Counted from the first letter of the stretch, positions 52,460-62,989 are shown. The stretch is DNA of 64,000 nt from VAZQ01 sp963739175 (GCA_963739175.1 CAVTZH010000004.1:107401-171400), one strand, 5' to 3'. The notes: generated by a model from the letters alone, not told the origin. Numbers and translations: made by a program.

Positions 52460-52784
52460 CGGTCCTGCCTATGGTCGCGAACTGGCGCGCGTCCCGCGCG
52501 GTCCTGAATGGTGGGAGAAAGCGGTGCGCGTATCCCCCTGATGCCTAGTCAGACGGATGGCCTCGGAAATTTTGCAGCAGCGGCCAAAATCAATTCATTC
52601 TCCAAGTTTTGCAGAAAAACTAAAAGCTTACCGGCCCATATTATCCAACCCATGTACTGGCTTACCGTCGAAACCTCCGGCGATATCCGAGTTCACATTG
52701 TCCAGGCCAATCACCTCATGCTGGCGCGCATTGAGTCAGAAGCTGCAAGCCAGGCTGAGCAAATCTCGCCTCCTCTTTTCGAGC

Positions 52785-53197
52785 GGGCAACTCTGGTCGA
52801 ACGTCATACACGTTACGTGATGTTGGCTAAGGTGGCAGGTAAGGACACACAGACAGTAGTCTCCGCTCTCATCAAGCAGGCGAAGAAGCTACCAACACAG
52901 CTGTATAAGTCCCTGACCTGGGACCGGGGAAAGGAACTTACGGATCATCATCGCTTTACGTTGGCGACTAAAATCGACGTATATTTTTGCGATCCGCAAA
53001 GCCCGTGGCAGCGCGGGTCCAACGAGAACACCAATGGCCTGCTGAGACAGTACTTTCCGAAGGGCACCGACTTGTCGGTGCATTCGCAAGCCTATCTGAA
53101 CAAAGTGGCTCGTCAGCTAAACGAACGACCACGTGAGACCTTGCAATTTGAAACCCCAGCAGAGAGATTTAACGCCTGTGTTGCGTCGACCGGTTGA
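52785..53197 (+). pseudogene. IS30-family transposase, carboxy-terminal remnant
   Basis: About 137 residues of the DDE catalytic region of an IS30 transposase: TLVERHTRYVMLAKVAGKDT, SLTWDRGKELTDH, DVYFCDPQSPWQRGSNENTNG and LNERPRETLQFETPAERF. These contain the second catalytic Asp (WDRG) and Glu (NENTNG). Sequence upstream of about 52785 in the same frame is unrelated, so the amino-terminal part including the first Asp is missing. The downstream dispersed repeat at about 53205 adjoins the stop. No terminal inverted repeats were found. Confidence 0.8.
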
Positions 53198-53363
53198 GCC
53201 GACAGGGACAAAGCGGACATGCCGAACCATCACGACTTGTGAGTACACCCTTGATCGCTGCTCTCAAGGCCAGCTGTGGGCGGGGGCGGGCCGCCCACAA
53301 TGTGTGCGGGCTCGCGCGTGTCCCGGGTGCGCTACACATCGGGATACGCATCGAAGCGGCGAC

Positions 53364-54101
53364 CTATGATCCCGGCAGGTAGATTTCTCGCTGATACCAA
53401 GGCACCGACGTGATGCTGATCAATTGTTCAGTTCCGTCGAACAGCGGTGCAAATCTTTCACCCGATGCCTTGAACGTGAACTTTTGCAACCGGTCGGATC
53501 CGCTGCTGGGCACGACATCAACTCCCTGCTCGTAGCGGTAGATGCGGTAGAAGTCGGGCTTGGGCTGCGCAAAGACCAAGAGTTCGGCCTTGCTGCGCGT
53601 GGCCAGCCCGCGAACAAAGTACAATTCCAGGGCAACCGATGAGCCGTTCTCGGCCTTGTACTCCCAGGACTCTGCCACGATCGAGCCCTTGGCCGTGTGG
53701 AGGACCTTGCGCTCCACGGCGTTGGCGGCCTTCATGTTGGCGCCGTAGGGTCCGGGCACGCCAATTGAAAGGCCCGCGAAAATCATGAGCCCGCCGGTGG
53801 TGGCGCCCTTCTTTTTCGCTGGGATGCCGAAGACCAAGTTGCGGACCGGTGTCGTCGGTTTGCCGGTGGCGTCCCATGCCGCCATCTGGTCGATGAAGGT
53901 CACCCGCAAGTTGGCGCCCGCGGACGGGCCCGATGCCGCCGCATCCACTTCCCAACCTGTGGGCACGAGCTTTTGGATTGCAGCGTCCGGCGCCTTGAAG
54001 TTCAGGATGGTCCGCACGTCCATGTTGCTGCTTACGAATTTTTCCTGCGCCAGAGCGGGGCCGGCGCACAGGCATAGCAATGTCAGCAGGATTGCGCGCA
54101 T
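53364..54101 (-). CDS. Exported hypothetical protein, possible acetoacetate decarboxylase-like fold
   Basis: A 245-residue protein with signal peptide (MRAILLTLLCLCAGPALA, then QEKF) and a beta-rich mature domain (NLRVTFIDQMAAWDATGKP, GGLMIFAGLSIGVPGPYGAN, IVAESWEYKAENGSSVALEL). The strand pattern loosely recalls the acetoacetate decarboxylase superfamily, but no catalytic lysine can be assigned with confidence. GGGAGG 6 nt upstream of the ATG fixes the start. Confidence 0.6.
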   Translation of the reverse strand: MRAILLTLLCLCAGPALAQEKFVSSNMDVRTILNFKAPDAAIQKLVPTGWEVDAAASGPSAGANLRVTFIDQMAAWDATGKPTTPVRNLVFGIPAKKKGATTGGLMIFAGLSIGVPGPYGANMKAANAVERKVLHTAKGSIVAESWEYKAENGSSVALELYFVRGLATRSKAELLVFAQPKPDFYRIYRYEQGVDVVPSSGSDRLQKFTFKASGERFAPLFDGTEQLISITSVPWYQREIYLPGS

Positions 54102-54215
54102 GATGGTCCTCCCATGGTGACGACCCGGGATTATTGGAGTGTCTTCCCACAGCGGCCCGGTACCACCGCAGATAGGAGAGAAGCTAGCAGCAAGGTGAGG
54201 CCTTGTCCGATGCGA

Positions 54216-55193
54216 TCACTCCGGCTTGATGTTGGCCGCGCGGATCACCTTTGCCCACTTGGCGGTATCCGTCTTGATGACGGCAGCAAACTCCTCCGGC
54301 GACTTGAGGGACACTTCAAGACCGAGCTCCACAATCCGCTCGCGCATGTCGGCTTGCTCCGCGATCTGCACGATGTCTGCATGCACCTTGCCAACGACAA
54401 CTCCCGGCGTGCCAGCCGGCGCCAACAGCCCGAACCAGGAGATGGCCTCGAAGTCCGGAAAGCCCGATTCCGCGAGCGTTGGCAGTTCGGAAATGATCGG
54501 CGAGCGCTTGAGCGACGTGACCGCAAGCCCGCGCAGCTTGCCACCGCGAACGACCGGAAGGATTACGCCCATATTCTGCAACGTCATGGTCACCCGCCCG
54601 CCGATCACGTCGGTGAAGACCGCGCCGCGATAGGGAACGTGGACGATGTCGACGCCGGCGAGACTCTTGAGCAGCTCGCCAGCAATGTGTTGGGGGGTGC
54701 CGACGCCGGGAGAGGCAAACGACAGCTTTCCGGGCTGGGCCTTGGCGAGCGCAAACAGATCCGCGACGCTCTTCGCCGGCACCTCGTTGTTGACCGCAAG
54801 GATGCTCGGCATTACCAAAACGCGGGCAATCGGCGCGAGATCGCGCACCGGATCGAAGGCGGGACTCGATTGCAGAGACGGGTTGATAGTCATTGCGCCG
54901 TTGGCCCCCCAATAGAGGGTGCTGCCGTCTGGGACCGATTTTGCCACCCGCTCGGCCCCGACACTCCCGCCGGCACCCGGAATATTCTCGACGGTTACCG
55001 GCACTTTCCACGCCTCATTGAGCTTTTGCGCGAACAAACGGGCTGTGATGTCGGTTGCGCTGCCGGCGGTGAAGCCGACGACGATGCGGACCGGCCTCAA
55101 TGGATAACCTTGCGCCGATGCCATCAGTGACGCGGCCGGCAGCGCGGCAACGCCTGCCGCCAGATGCAGAAATTGTCGGCGGGGAAGTTTCAT
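54216..55193 (-). CDS. Tripartite tricarboxylate transporter substrate-binding protein (Bug family), second copy
   Basis: A 325-residue Bug-type protein starting MKLPRRQFLHLAAGVAALPA (arginine pair, possible Tat signal). The mature start RPVRIVVGFTAGSATDITARLF and motifs VTVENIPGAGGSVGAERVAKS and LSFASPGVGTPQHIAGELL match the family. GGGAGG lies 6 nt upstream of the ATG. Again no TctA/TctB subunits nearby, so it would rely on permeases elsewhere. Ligand unknown. Confidence 0.88.
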   Translation of the reverse strand: MKLPRRQFLHLAAGVAALPAASLMASAQGYPLRPVRIVVGFTAGSATDITARLFAQKLNEAWKVPVTVENIPGAGGSVGAERVAKSVPDGSTLYWGANGAMTINPSLQSSPAFDPVRDLAPIARVLVMPSILAVNNEVPAKSVADLFALAKAQPGKLSFASPGVGTPQHIAGELLKSLAGVDIVHVPYRGAVFTDVIGGRVTMTLQNMGVILPVVRGGKLRGLAVTSLKRSPIISELPTLAESGFPDFEAISWFGLLAPAGTPGVVVGKVHADIVQIAEQADMRERIVELGLEVSLKSPEEFAAVIKTDTAKWAKVIRAANIKPE

Positions 55194-55363
55194 GTTGCCC
55201 TCCCAAAGTATTTGTAAAGCCGCAGATTAGCAGCGCGTTACTCGCACCGCGAGAGAGCCTTGTCGTGCACCGCCAAAGCCTGGGATGTCCGGTCATGGCC
55301 GCATGACACGCGCCGGCTTCGTGCTATTCTCCAACAAAACTAAAACGATGTCGGGAGGATTTC

Positions 55364-56716
55364 ATGCGCGAGGTGCGGCGGCGCGGCTCCATTCTCAACG
55401 CGACATTCAACACAGCGTTCGCGATCGCGCTGACCGGATTTGCGAGCGCCGCGTACGCCGACCCGATCCCGCAGGGCTTCGAAGCCAGCAACATGACGCC
55501 GATCGGCTACTCGGCGCTCGAGAACCGGCGCGGCGCCTTCAAGATGACGCTGAAGAAGACACCGGACGGCCGCTGGTACATGTATCTCGGCCATCTCTGG
55601 CACCGCGGCTGGACCATCGTCGACGTCACCGATCCGAAAAATCCGACCTTCGTGAAGCATATTCCCGGGCCGCCCAACACCTGGACCATCCAGGTGACGT
55701 CGCACGGCAATATCCTGGTGACGGCGTTGCAGAAGGCGGCGATCGGGTGGGGCCTCGATGAGAAAGGGCCATACGATCAAGGCGTGCTGATCTGGGACAT
55801 CAGCGATCCGGTCAACCCGAAGATGATCTCGCACTGGCGGACCGATTCCGACGGCACCCACCGCAATTCCTATCCCGGCGGCCGCTACGCTTATCTCTCC
55901 GCGTCAGCCAAAGGCTTCGACGGCCGCATCTTCGTGATCCTCGACATCGAGAATCCGGCGCAGCCGAAGGAAGCCGGCCGCTGGTGGATGCCGGGCCAGA
56001 AGGCGGGCGAGCCGCGGCCCGACAAAGCGCCGCGCGCGTTCCACGGTCCGGCCATGATCAGCCCGGACGGCAAGATGGCGACGCTCGCCTACGCACCGTC
56101 GCTGGTCAATCTCGACATCAGCGATCCGGCGTCGCCGAAGCTCATCGGCTCGCTGCAATTCACGCCGCCGTTCTTCGGCAGTGGCGGGCAGGCGCTGCAC
56201 ACGGCGTTCCCGCTCTGGGATCGCAACCTCGTGCACGTGAATTCGGAAGCGCAGAACGAGCGCTGCAAGGAGCCGTTGCACTTCGCGGGGCTGGTCGACA
56301 ACAGCAATCCGGCGGATCCGCGCTTCATCTCGATGTATCCGATGCCGGTGCCGCCGAAGGGCGCGCCGTACCGGAACTTCTGCGAGAAGGGCGGGCGTTT
56401 CGGGCCGCACAACGTCAACCAGGAAATCCATCTGCCGGACGTCGAGAAGCCCGGCAATTTGATCTATCTCACCTACTTCAACGCCGGCTTGCGCGTGTAC
56501 AACATCCGCGACCCCAGGCTGCCGGTAGAGACCGGCTGGTTCATTCCACCGGCGCCCGCGAGCAATGCCGGGGTGCGGCCGCGCGACGGGGTCTCGACCC
56601 AGACCGAGGACGTCCTGGTCGACACCCGCGGCAACATCTTCGTCACCGACAAGAACTGGGGCTTGTGGGTGCTGCGCTATTCCGGGCCCGACCAGCCGGC
56701 GCCAACGGATCGCTAA
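55364..56716 (+). CDS. Exported LVIVD-repeat (beta-propeller) protein
   Basis: A 450-residue protein with a signal peptide (FNTAFAIALTGFASAAYA) and repeated propeller blades with the LVIVD-like motif: WTIVDVTDPKNPTFV, GVLIWDISDPVNPKMI, IFVILDIENPAQPKE, LVNLDISDPASPKLIG and LRVYNIRDPRLPVET. GGGAGG lies 5 nt before the ATG at 55364. The protein should be periplasmic or secreted; function unknown. A 101-bp gap follows before a lipoprotein gene. Confidence 0.8.
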   Translation: MREVRRRGSILNATFNTAFAIALTGFASAAYADPIPQGFEASNMTPIGYSALENRRGAFKMTLKKTPDGRWYMYLGHLWHRGWTIVDVTDPKNPTFVKHIPGPPNTWTIQVTSHGNILVTALQKAAIGWGLDEKGPYDQGVLIWDISDPVNPKMISHWRTDSDGTHRNSYPGGRYAYLSASAKGFDGRIFVILDIENPAQPKEAGRWWMPGQKAGEPRPDKAPRAFHGPAMISPDGKMATLAYAPSLVNLDISDPASPKLIGSLQFTPPFFGSGGQALHTAFPLWDRNLVHVNSEAQNERCKEPLHFAGLVDNSNPADPRFISMYPMPVPPKGAPYRNFCEKGGRFGPHNVNQEIHLPDVEKPGNLIYLTYFNAGLRVYNIRDPRLPVETGWFIPPAPASNAGVRPRDGVSTQTEDVLVDTRGNIFVTDKNWGLWVLRYSGPDQPAPTDR

Positions 56717-56817
56717 CCAGCAGCCACAAACGTGAACCTGGATTCCCGTTGGGGAACAGAGTTTTGCCCTATTTTCCCCATCTAGGTTCAGCGCTTTTGC
56801 CGTTTCGGGGGAACTTG

Positions 56818-57303
56818 ATGCGTCTTCTCAGGCCGGTTGCCGTTGTGCTCGCGGTTGCGACTGTCGCGGGCTGCGCCAGCGATCCGTATTCGCCGACGCC
56901 GAAGCAGGATTCCGGCGCCATGACCGGCGCGCTGATGGGCGGCATTTTGGGTGCGGCGGTCGGTGGCCGCGGCGCCGGCAACCGCATCGCGGGCGCCGCC
57001 GTTGGCGCCATCGCCGGCGGTCTGGTCGGCAGCGCCATTGGCGCGTCGATGGACGAGGAAGATCGCCAGATGGCCTACGCCGCCGAGATGCAGGCGCTCG
57101 AACACGGCGCGCCTGGCGTTGCGGTCGGCTGGCGCAGCGAGCGCACGCGTTACTACGGCAGCGTCATTCCCGGGCCGTACTATGAGAACGGCGGCCGCCG
57201 CTGCCGCGGCTATACCCATACGATCTACATCAACGGACGGCCGGAAGCGGCCCGGGGCACCGCATGCCGGGCTCCCGATGGCCGCTGGGTTGCGGTAAGC
57301 TGA
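56818..57303 (+). CDS. Glycine-zipper lipoprotein (17 kDa surface antigen-like)
   Basis: A 161-residue lipoprotein: lipobox VAGC at residues about 17-20 after a hydrophobic signal (LLRPVAVVLAVATVAGC). A glycine-zipper segment follows (ALMGGILGAAVGGRGAGNRI, AGAAVGAIAGGLVGSAIGAS) that inserts in membranes. Then comes a carboxy-terminal domain with GRRCRGYTHTIYINGRPEAARGTACR, typical of the Rickettsia 17 kDa antigen / SlyB-like group. GGGG just upstream supports ATG 56818. A longer upstream frame overlaps the LVIVD gene and is a shadow. Confidence 0.85.
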   Translation: MRLLRPVAVVLAVATVAGCASDPYSPTPKQDSGAMTGALMGGILGAAVGGRGAGNRIAGAAVGAIAGGLVGSAIGASMDEEDRQMAYAAEMQALEHGAPGVAVGWRSERTRYYGSVIPGPYYENGGRRCRGYTHTIYINGRPEAARGTACRAPDGRWVAVS

Positions 57304-57343
57304 TCCGGGATGGGCTCACCGAGGATATGAGGACACAATCACA

Positions 57344-57751
57344 ATGACAGGACTAGTTTCGAACCTTGCACGCGGCGCGTTGGGCGCCATCGCGCTCACG
57401 GCGGTGTCTGCCAGCCTGGCCAATGCCGCGCCCGCGACGGTCGCCTCCAACACCAACCTGCGCCAGGGACCGGGCACCGGCTTCGGCGTCATCATGACGG
57501 TGCCGGGCGGGAGCGTCGTTGAGGTCATCCGCTGCGGTGGCGAGTGGTGCAATGTGATGGCCGATGGTCGTCCCGGCTACATGATCGCCCGCAATCTCGG
57601 GTTGGGCGGTCCGGCTCCCGTTGCTGTCGCGCGCCCGCCGGTGGTGGTCGTCGCACCCGGACCCTATTACGGCTACGGCCCGTATTATGGGCCGCGCTAT
57701 TACGGGCCCGGCTTCTACTATGGCCCGCGCCGTTACTGGCGCCGTTGGTAA
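57344..57751 (+). CDS. Exported SH3-domain protein
   Basis: A 135-residue protein with signal peptide (GALGAIALTAVSASLANA) and a bacterial SH3 domain (ASNTNLRQGPGTGFGVIMTVPGGSVVEVIRCGGEWCNVMADGRPGYMIARNLG). It has a tail rich in Pro, Gly and Tyr (YYGYGPYYGPRYYGPG). Such proteins bind cell-wall peptides or partner proteins in the periplasm. It follows the lipoprotein by 40 nt, likely one transcript. Confidence 0.83.
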   Translation: MTGLVSNLARGALGAIALTAVSASLANAAPATVASNTNLRQGPGTGFGVIMTVPGGSVVEVIRCGGEWCNVMADGRPGYMIARNLGLGGPAPVAVARPPVVVVAPGPYYGYGPYYGPRYYGPGFYYGPRRYWRRW

Positions 57752-57872
57752 TCGGTAATCGGATTCCAACGCCTTGATGTTGCAGGGCTATCACCGCTTT
57801 CTTGCTTAACGCGTTCTTAAGCCGGCGACGCTAAGGTCGTCGCCGGATATCCTGTAACGCGTGGTGTGCGGC

Positions 57873-59287
57873 ATGGCCTCGGGCGCCTTGCCCCTCGATC
57901 GGCTGCGGCAGTTTTTGCGGGAGCTTCCGTCCGGAGCACGCTCTTTGCTCATGACGGAGCTCGAGCGCGCCGTGCTGCGTGGCGACGACATCCCCGGCGG
58001 CAACATGCTGCTGCAGGAGGTGCGCGCCGCGGTGCGCGACTCTGGCGAGCAGGCGAATGCGCCGCGCATCGGCGCTCCCGCGCGCGCGTTCTTCCGTCCG
58101 CTCGAACCGTTCCTGATCGACACGCAGGGCGAGCGCAAGGCGCCCGGGCGCATCGCGCGCGCAACGCTCGATCCGATCTGGACCTGGATCGCGCGCGACC
58201 TCGTGCCGGCGGAAGCGCAGGCCTATTGCGATGACGTGAGCCGCGCGCTTGCCGCCGGCGACACCGAGCCGCCGGACCCGCTGGTGCATTCGTTCCAGGC
58301 CTTGGCGACCGCGCGCATGCGCTCCACGCTCGATGCCGCGCAATCGGACGAGAAGCTGCGGCGGAAAATGTCGCACCTGATTGCAATGCCGGATGCGCTC
58401 GACGCCCTCAGGGACGTGCAGGCCATCGTGGCATCGCGCGACGCGCTCGACGTGGTCGCCGGCCGGCTGCCCGGGCACATCCGCAATCTCAGCGAAGGCA
58501 CGCTCAACAACGTGATGGGCCTGCTCAAGTCTCCGCTCTGTCCGCCGGGCCTGCAGCCCTACACGCTGATCATGGTGGCGGACCGCCTCGCGGTGCCGTG
58601 GCACTTGATCCGCCTGGCGGTGAAGGCGGCGGACAGCGACGACGTCGCACGCATCGCGGCTTCGCCCTATGGCGTCGCGGTGACCATCACGCTCGGCGAC
58701 ATCGAGCGCATGGTCGCCGAGCTCAAGGCCGATCTGAAGCGCGGGCGCACCGTCGCGGTGACGTCGCTGCTCAAATGCATCCATGACGGGTGCGCGGGGT
58801 GCGCACCGAGCTCGACCTGTCCGGGGATTCGCCGTGGGCGCGTCAGCTCGCTTCCATCCGCAGCGACATTTCGAGCGTGCTGAGGGCCGAGATCGAGTTG
58901 GTGCCGGGCCGGGTGCGGCGCCTGGTGCGGCCGCGGCTGCTCAAGGACATTGCGCGCGGTTCCGTGCTCAATGCCGACGAGGTGACCGAGACCGAGGCGA
59001 TGATCGAGTTCGTCGGCGCCTGCCGCAACTTTGCGAGCGAGCTCGCCATCAGCGAAGTGACGCTGCGCACGTTTCAGGAGATCCAGCAATATCTCGATAG
59101 CAGCACCCGCGCGCTGCTCGACGCGCTGCGCGGGGCGGGCGAGCAGGATCTTCCGTTCCGCAAGTCGCAGATGGACGCCGCGGTGAGATTCTGCGGCAAG
59201 GTGTTCGGCCAGGACTATGCCTCGCTGCTGGCCAAGGCGGCCGAAATGGCCGATAGCCGCGAGCGCAAGCTGGCGGCGAAGGCCTGA
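57873..59287 (+). CDS. Hypothetical protein interrupted by a frameshift
   Basis: A cytosolic protein of about 470 residues if the frames are joined at about 58785: ...TSLLKCIHDG then VRTELDLSGDSPWARQLA. The first frame continues in low-complexity chance sequence to 58883, the second starts at about 58790. The helical composition (LDRLRQFLRELPSGARSLLM, VRPRLLKDIARGSVLNADEV, RKSQMDAAVRFCGKVFGQDY) suggests an all-alpha protein without known motifs. I recall similar proteins next to ccm genes in this group. The frameshift is the first of a series to the end of the window. Confidence 0.65.
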
Positions 59288-59400
59288 GGATTGGCGCCGG
59301 CGCCCCTGTTGCGGCGGTGCGGCGGCCATGATGTAACTCCCGCGGCGACCCCAGAATCCGCGCCTCCGGAAAGCCCAATTCGGGCCGATGAAATGACGCC

Positions 59401-60514
59401 ATGACGCTCTGGTTCGTGCTCGCGCTGATGACGGCGGCGGCGATCTTCGCCGTGCTCTGGCCGTTCTCGCGGCGCGAGTCGACGCTGCGTTCCGGCAGCG
59501 ACGTCGCCGTCTATCGCGATCAGCTCGAAGAGATCCGCCGCGACCAGGCCGCCGGCCTGATCGGCGAGAGCGAGGCCGCGGCCGCGCAGGTCGAGGTGTC
59601 GCGCCGGCTGATCGCGGCGGCCGATGCCGAGGCGGCGGCTGCGCAAGCGCGCCCGCCGCCGCGACGACGCGGCGGCGGATCGTGGCCGTTGCGGCGCTGG
59701 TGCTGCTGCCGGTCGGCGCGATCGCGCTCTATCTCGCGGTCGGCTCGCCGACGCTGCCCGGCCAGCCGCTGGCGTCGCGCGCGCCGGCGGAGCGGCAGAC
59801 GATCGAGCAGATGGTCGCGCAGGTCGAAGCGCACCTCGCGAAAAATCCGAACGAGGGCCGCGGCTGGGAAGTGGTCGCGCCGATCTATCTGCGCATGGGC
59901 CGCTTCGAGGATGCGGTAAAGGCGCGGCGCAACGCGCTTGCGCTCAACGGTCCGAGCGCCGAACGCCATGCCGGACTGGGCGAGGCGCTGACGGCGGCGG
60001 CGGACGGCGTCGTGACGGCGGAGGCGCTCGCGGCGTTCAAGGCCGCGGTCGCGCTCGACGCCGAGCACGTCAAGGCGCGTTTCTTCCTCGGCCTCGCCGC
60101 CGAGCAGGACGGGCGCGCGAATGACGCGGTCGCGATCTGGCGCGCGCTGCTGGCGAGCGCGCCGCCGGATGCGCCCTGGGCGGAGTTCGTCCGCGGCGAG
60201 CTGGCCGGATCGCAGGCGGTGCGCGGCGGGCCGGCCGGGCCCGAGCGAGGAGCAGATCGCGGCCGCCAAGGACCTGCCGCCGGAGCAGCGGATGGCCATG
60301 ATCAAGGGCATGGTCGAGCGGCTTGCCGAGCGGCTCGGCAAGGACGGTTCCGATATCGAAGGATGGCTGCGCCTGGTGCGCTCCTATATGGTACTGGGCG
60401 AGCGCGAGCAGGCGCTGGCGGCGGCCGGCGAGGCGCGCCGCGCGCTCGCCGCGCGAGCCGGACAAGCTCAAGCGGATCGACGAACTGGTCAAAGGTCTCG
60501 GCCTCGAAGGCTGA
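59401..60514 (+). pseudogene. ccmI: Cytochrome c maturation protein CcmI (frameshifted)
   Basis: CcmI holds apocytochrome c for heme attachment. The protein begins MTLWFVLALMTAAAIFAVLW (helix 1), followed by the typical YRDQLEEIRRDQAAGLIGE. Frame changes occur at about 59665 (to VAALVLLPVGAIALYLAVGSP, helix 2), about 60235 (to SEEQIAAAKDLPPEQRMAMI) and about 60455 (to PDKLKRIDELVKGLGLEG, stop at 60512). TPR-like helices lie between (APIYLRMGRFEDAVKARRNAL). Protein sequence is intact across frames, so sequencing error is likely and the gene is probably functional. Confidence 0.87.
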
Positions 60515-60535
60515 CCGAACGCGACGGCAACAACG

Positions 60536-61008
60536 ATGACCCGCAAGCAACGACGCCTCGTCCTGATCGGCTCGGCGCTGGCGGTGCTGGTGCTGGCGGT
60601 CGGGCTGGTGCTGATCGCGCTCAGGGATTCGATCGTCTTCTTCAATTCGCCGACCGACGTGGTCGAGAAGCAGGTCGCGCCCGGCGCGCGCATCCGTCTC
60701 GGCGGGCTGGTGAAGGAAGGCAGCGTCGCGCGCGGCGAGAACCTGCAGGTGCGCTTCGCCGTGACCGACGGCCGCCACACCATCCCGGTGGCTTACAGGG
60801 CCTGCTGCCCGACCTGTTCCGCGAAGGGCAGGGCGTGGTGACCGAAGGCGCGCTCGACAGGCCGGCACGTTCAAGGCCGACAGCGTGCTCGCCAAGCACG
60901 ACGAGAACTACATGCCGCGCGAGGTCGCCGACCGGCTCAAGCAGCAGGGCCACTGGAAGGACGAGACCGGCAAGAAGACCGGCACGCCGGGAAGGAGTCA
61001 CGCAGTGA
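60536..61008 (+). pseudogene. ccmE: Cytochrome c maturation heme chaperone CcmE (frameshifted)
   Basis: CcmE carries heme covalently on a histidine in the periplasm and delivers it to CcmF. The first part is clean (MTRKQRRLVLIGSALAVLVL, FFNSPTDVVEKQVAPGARIRLGGLVKEGSV, VRFAVTDGRHTIPVAY). After about 60805 frames change (RGLLPDLFREGQGVVTEG, then FKADSVLAKHDENYMPREVADRL, which contains the heme-binding histidine in AKHDENY). The end overlaps the ccmF start (TGA at 61006-61008). Probably real gene with sequence errors. Confidence 0.88.
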
Positions 61009-62984
61009 TCCCGAGCTCGGCCATTACGCGCTGGTGCTCGCCTTCGCGCTCGGCATCATCCAGGGCTGCGTGCCGTTCTACGGCGCGCAGCGCAACGATC
61101 CGGTGCTGATGGCCACCGCCGGTGCCGACCGCGGTGGCGCAGTTCGTCTTCATCGGGATGTCGTTCGCCGCGCTCACCGCCTCCTACGTCGGCTCGGATT
61201 TCTCCGTCGTCAACGTGTTCGAGAATTCGCATTCGCTCGAAGCCGCTGATCTACAAGATCACCGGCGTGTGGGGGAACCACGAAGGCTCGATGCTGCTGT
61301 GGGTCCTGATCCTCGCGCTGTTCGGCGCGCTGGTCGCGGTGTTCGGCGGCAATCTGCCGCCCAAGCTGAAGGCCAACGTGCTGGCGGTGCAGGCCTGGAT
61401 CGCGGTCGCCTTCATCCTGTTCATCCTCGCCACCTCGAATCCGTTCCTGCGCCTCGTGCCGGCGCCGGCCGAGGGCCGCGACCTCAATCCGCTGCTGCAG
61501 GATCCCGGCCTCGCGATCCATCCGCCGCTCTTTACGTCGGCTATGTCGGGCTCTCGATCTCGTTCTCGTTTGCGATCGCGGCGCTGATCGAAGGCCGCAT
61601 CGACGCCGCCTGGGCGCGCTGGGTGCGGCCGTGGACGCTGCTGGCCTGGATGTTCCTCACGCTCGGCATCGCGATGGGCTCGTACTGGGCCTACTACACG
61701 CTCGGCTGGGGCGGCTGGTGGTTCTGGGACCCGGTCGAGAACGCCTCGTTCATGCCGTGGCTGGTCGCGACCGCGCTGCTTGCATTCCGCCGTGGTGATG
61801 GAGAAGCGCAACGCGCTCAAGGTCTGGACCATCCTGCTGGCGATCCTCGCGTTCTCGCTGTCGCTGATCGGCACCTTCCTGGTGCGCTCGGGCGTGCTCA
61901 CCTCGGTGCATGCGTTTGCGACCGATCCGACCCGCGGCGTCTTCATCCTTGTGCTGCTGGTGCTGTTCATCGGCGGCGCGCTCGCGCTGTTCGCCTGGCG
62001 CGCGCCGCTGCTGAAGCAGGGCGGGCTGTTCGCGCCGGTGTCGCGCGAGGGCGCGCTGGTGCTCAACAATCTGTTCCTGGTGACGGCCTGCGCGACGGTG
62101 TTCATCGGCACGCTCTATCCGCTCGCGCTCGAGGCGCTCACCGGCGAGAAGATTTCGGTCGGCGCGCCGTTCTTCAACGCCACCTTCGGGCCGCTGTTCC
62201 TCTCGCTGCTGCTCGCGGTGCCGTTCGGCCCGCTGCTCGCCTGGAAGCGCGGCGACCTGCCGGGCGTGGCGCAGCGGCTGATGGCCGCCGCCGGCGTCGC
62301 GCTGGTCGTCATGGCGGCACCTTCGCGGTCCTGCGCGGCGGCCCGGTGCTGGCGCCGTTCGTGATCGGCATTGCGGTGTTTGTGATCGTCGGCGCGCTGA
62401 CCGATTTCGCCGAGCGCACCGCGCTGCGCAAGGTGCCGCTGAAGACCGCGTTCTGGCGCGCGGCCGGTCTGCCGCGCTCGGCCTGGGGCACGATGCTCGC
62501 GCATCTCGGGCTCGGCGTCACGCTCATCGGCATCGTCGGCGAGACCCAATTCGGCTCCGAACGCATCGCCGAGATGAAGCCCGGGCAGACCATCTCGCTC
62601 GCCGGCTACGATCTTCACTTCGACGGCATGACCACCCAGCCAGGGCCCGAACTATCGCGACTCGTCGCGCGATTCACGGTGCGCCGCGGCGGCGAGTCGT
62701 CGGCGTGATGGAGCCGTCGAAGCGAAAGTTTCCTTCGCGCTCGACCACCCGCACCGAAGCCGCGTTGATGGCGCGCGGCTTCAGCCAGCTCTATCTGTCG
62801 CTCGGCGACTCCGCCGGACGGCACGATCGCCGTGCGGCTCTATCACAAGCCGCTGGTGCTGCTGATCTGGCTCGGCACCATCGTGATGGTGATCGGTGGC
62901 ACGCTGTCGCTGACCGACCGGCGGCTGCGCGTCGGCGCGCCAAAGCCGGCCAGGGGCAAAGCTGCGATGCAGCCGGCGGAGTAG
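61005..62984 (+). pseudogene. ccmF: Cytochrome c heme lyase subunit CcmF (frameshifted)
   Basis: CcmF is the large membrane subunit of the cytochrome c heme lyase. Reading across about ten single-base frame changes recovers it from IPELGHYALVLAFALGIIQG to the end near LSLTDRRLRVGAPKPARGK. Key motifs are intact: GVWGNHEGSMLLWVLILALF, the tryptophan-rich WWD signature YYTLGWGGWWFWDPVENASFMPWL (about 61690-61760) and FSLSLIGTFLVRSGVLTSVHAFA with its histidine. Changes lie at about 61012, 61120, 61235, 61530, 61785, 62315, 62655-62670, 62695 and 62815. Start taken as GTG 61005. Probably functional in the organism. Confidence 0.88.
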
Positions 62985-62989
62985 GGCGC

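Noticed and set aside
52508..52784. Amino-terminal part of the frame leading into the IS30 remnant
   Set aside because: No resemblance to IS30 transposases; the in-frame join is probably accidental, so only 52785-53197 is assigned to the element.
55984..56817. A 439-residue reading of the glycine-zipper lipoprotein
   Set aside because: The upstream part is out of frame with, and overlaps, the LVIVD-repeat gene; the lipobox signal starts at ATG 56818.
58790..59287. Separate gene downstream of the hypothetical at 57873
   Set aside because: It continues the same helical protein after a single frame change near 58785, so the two were merged.
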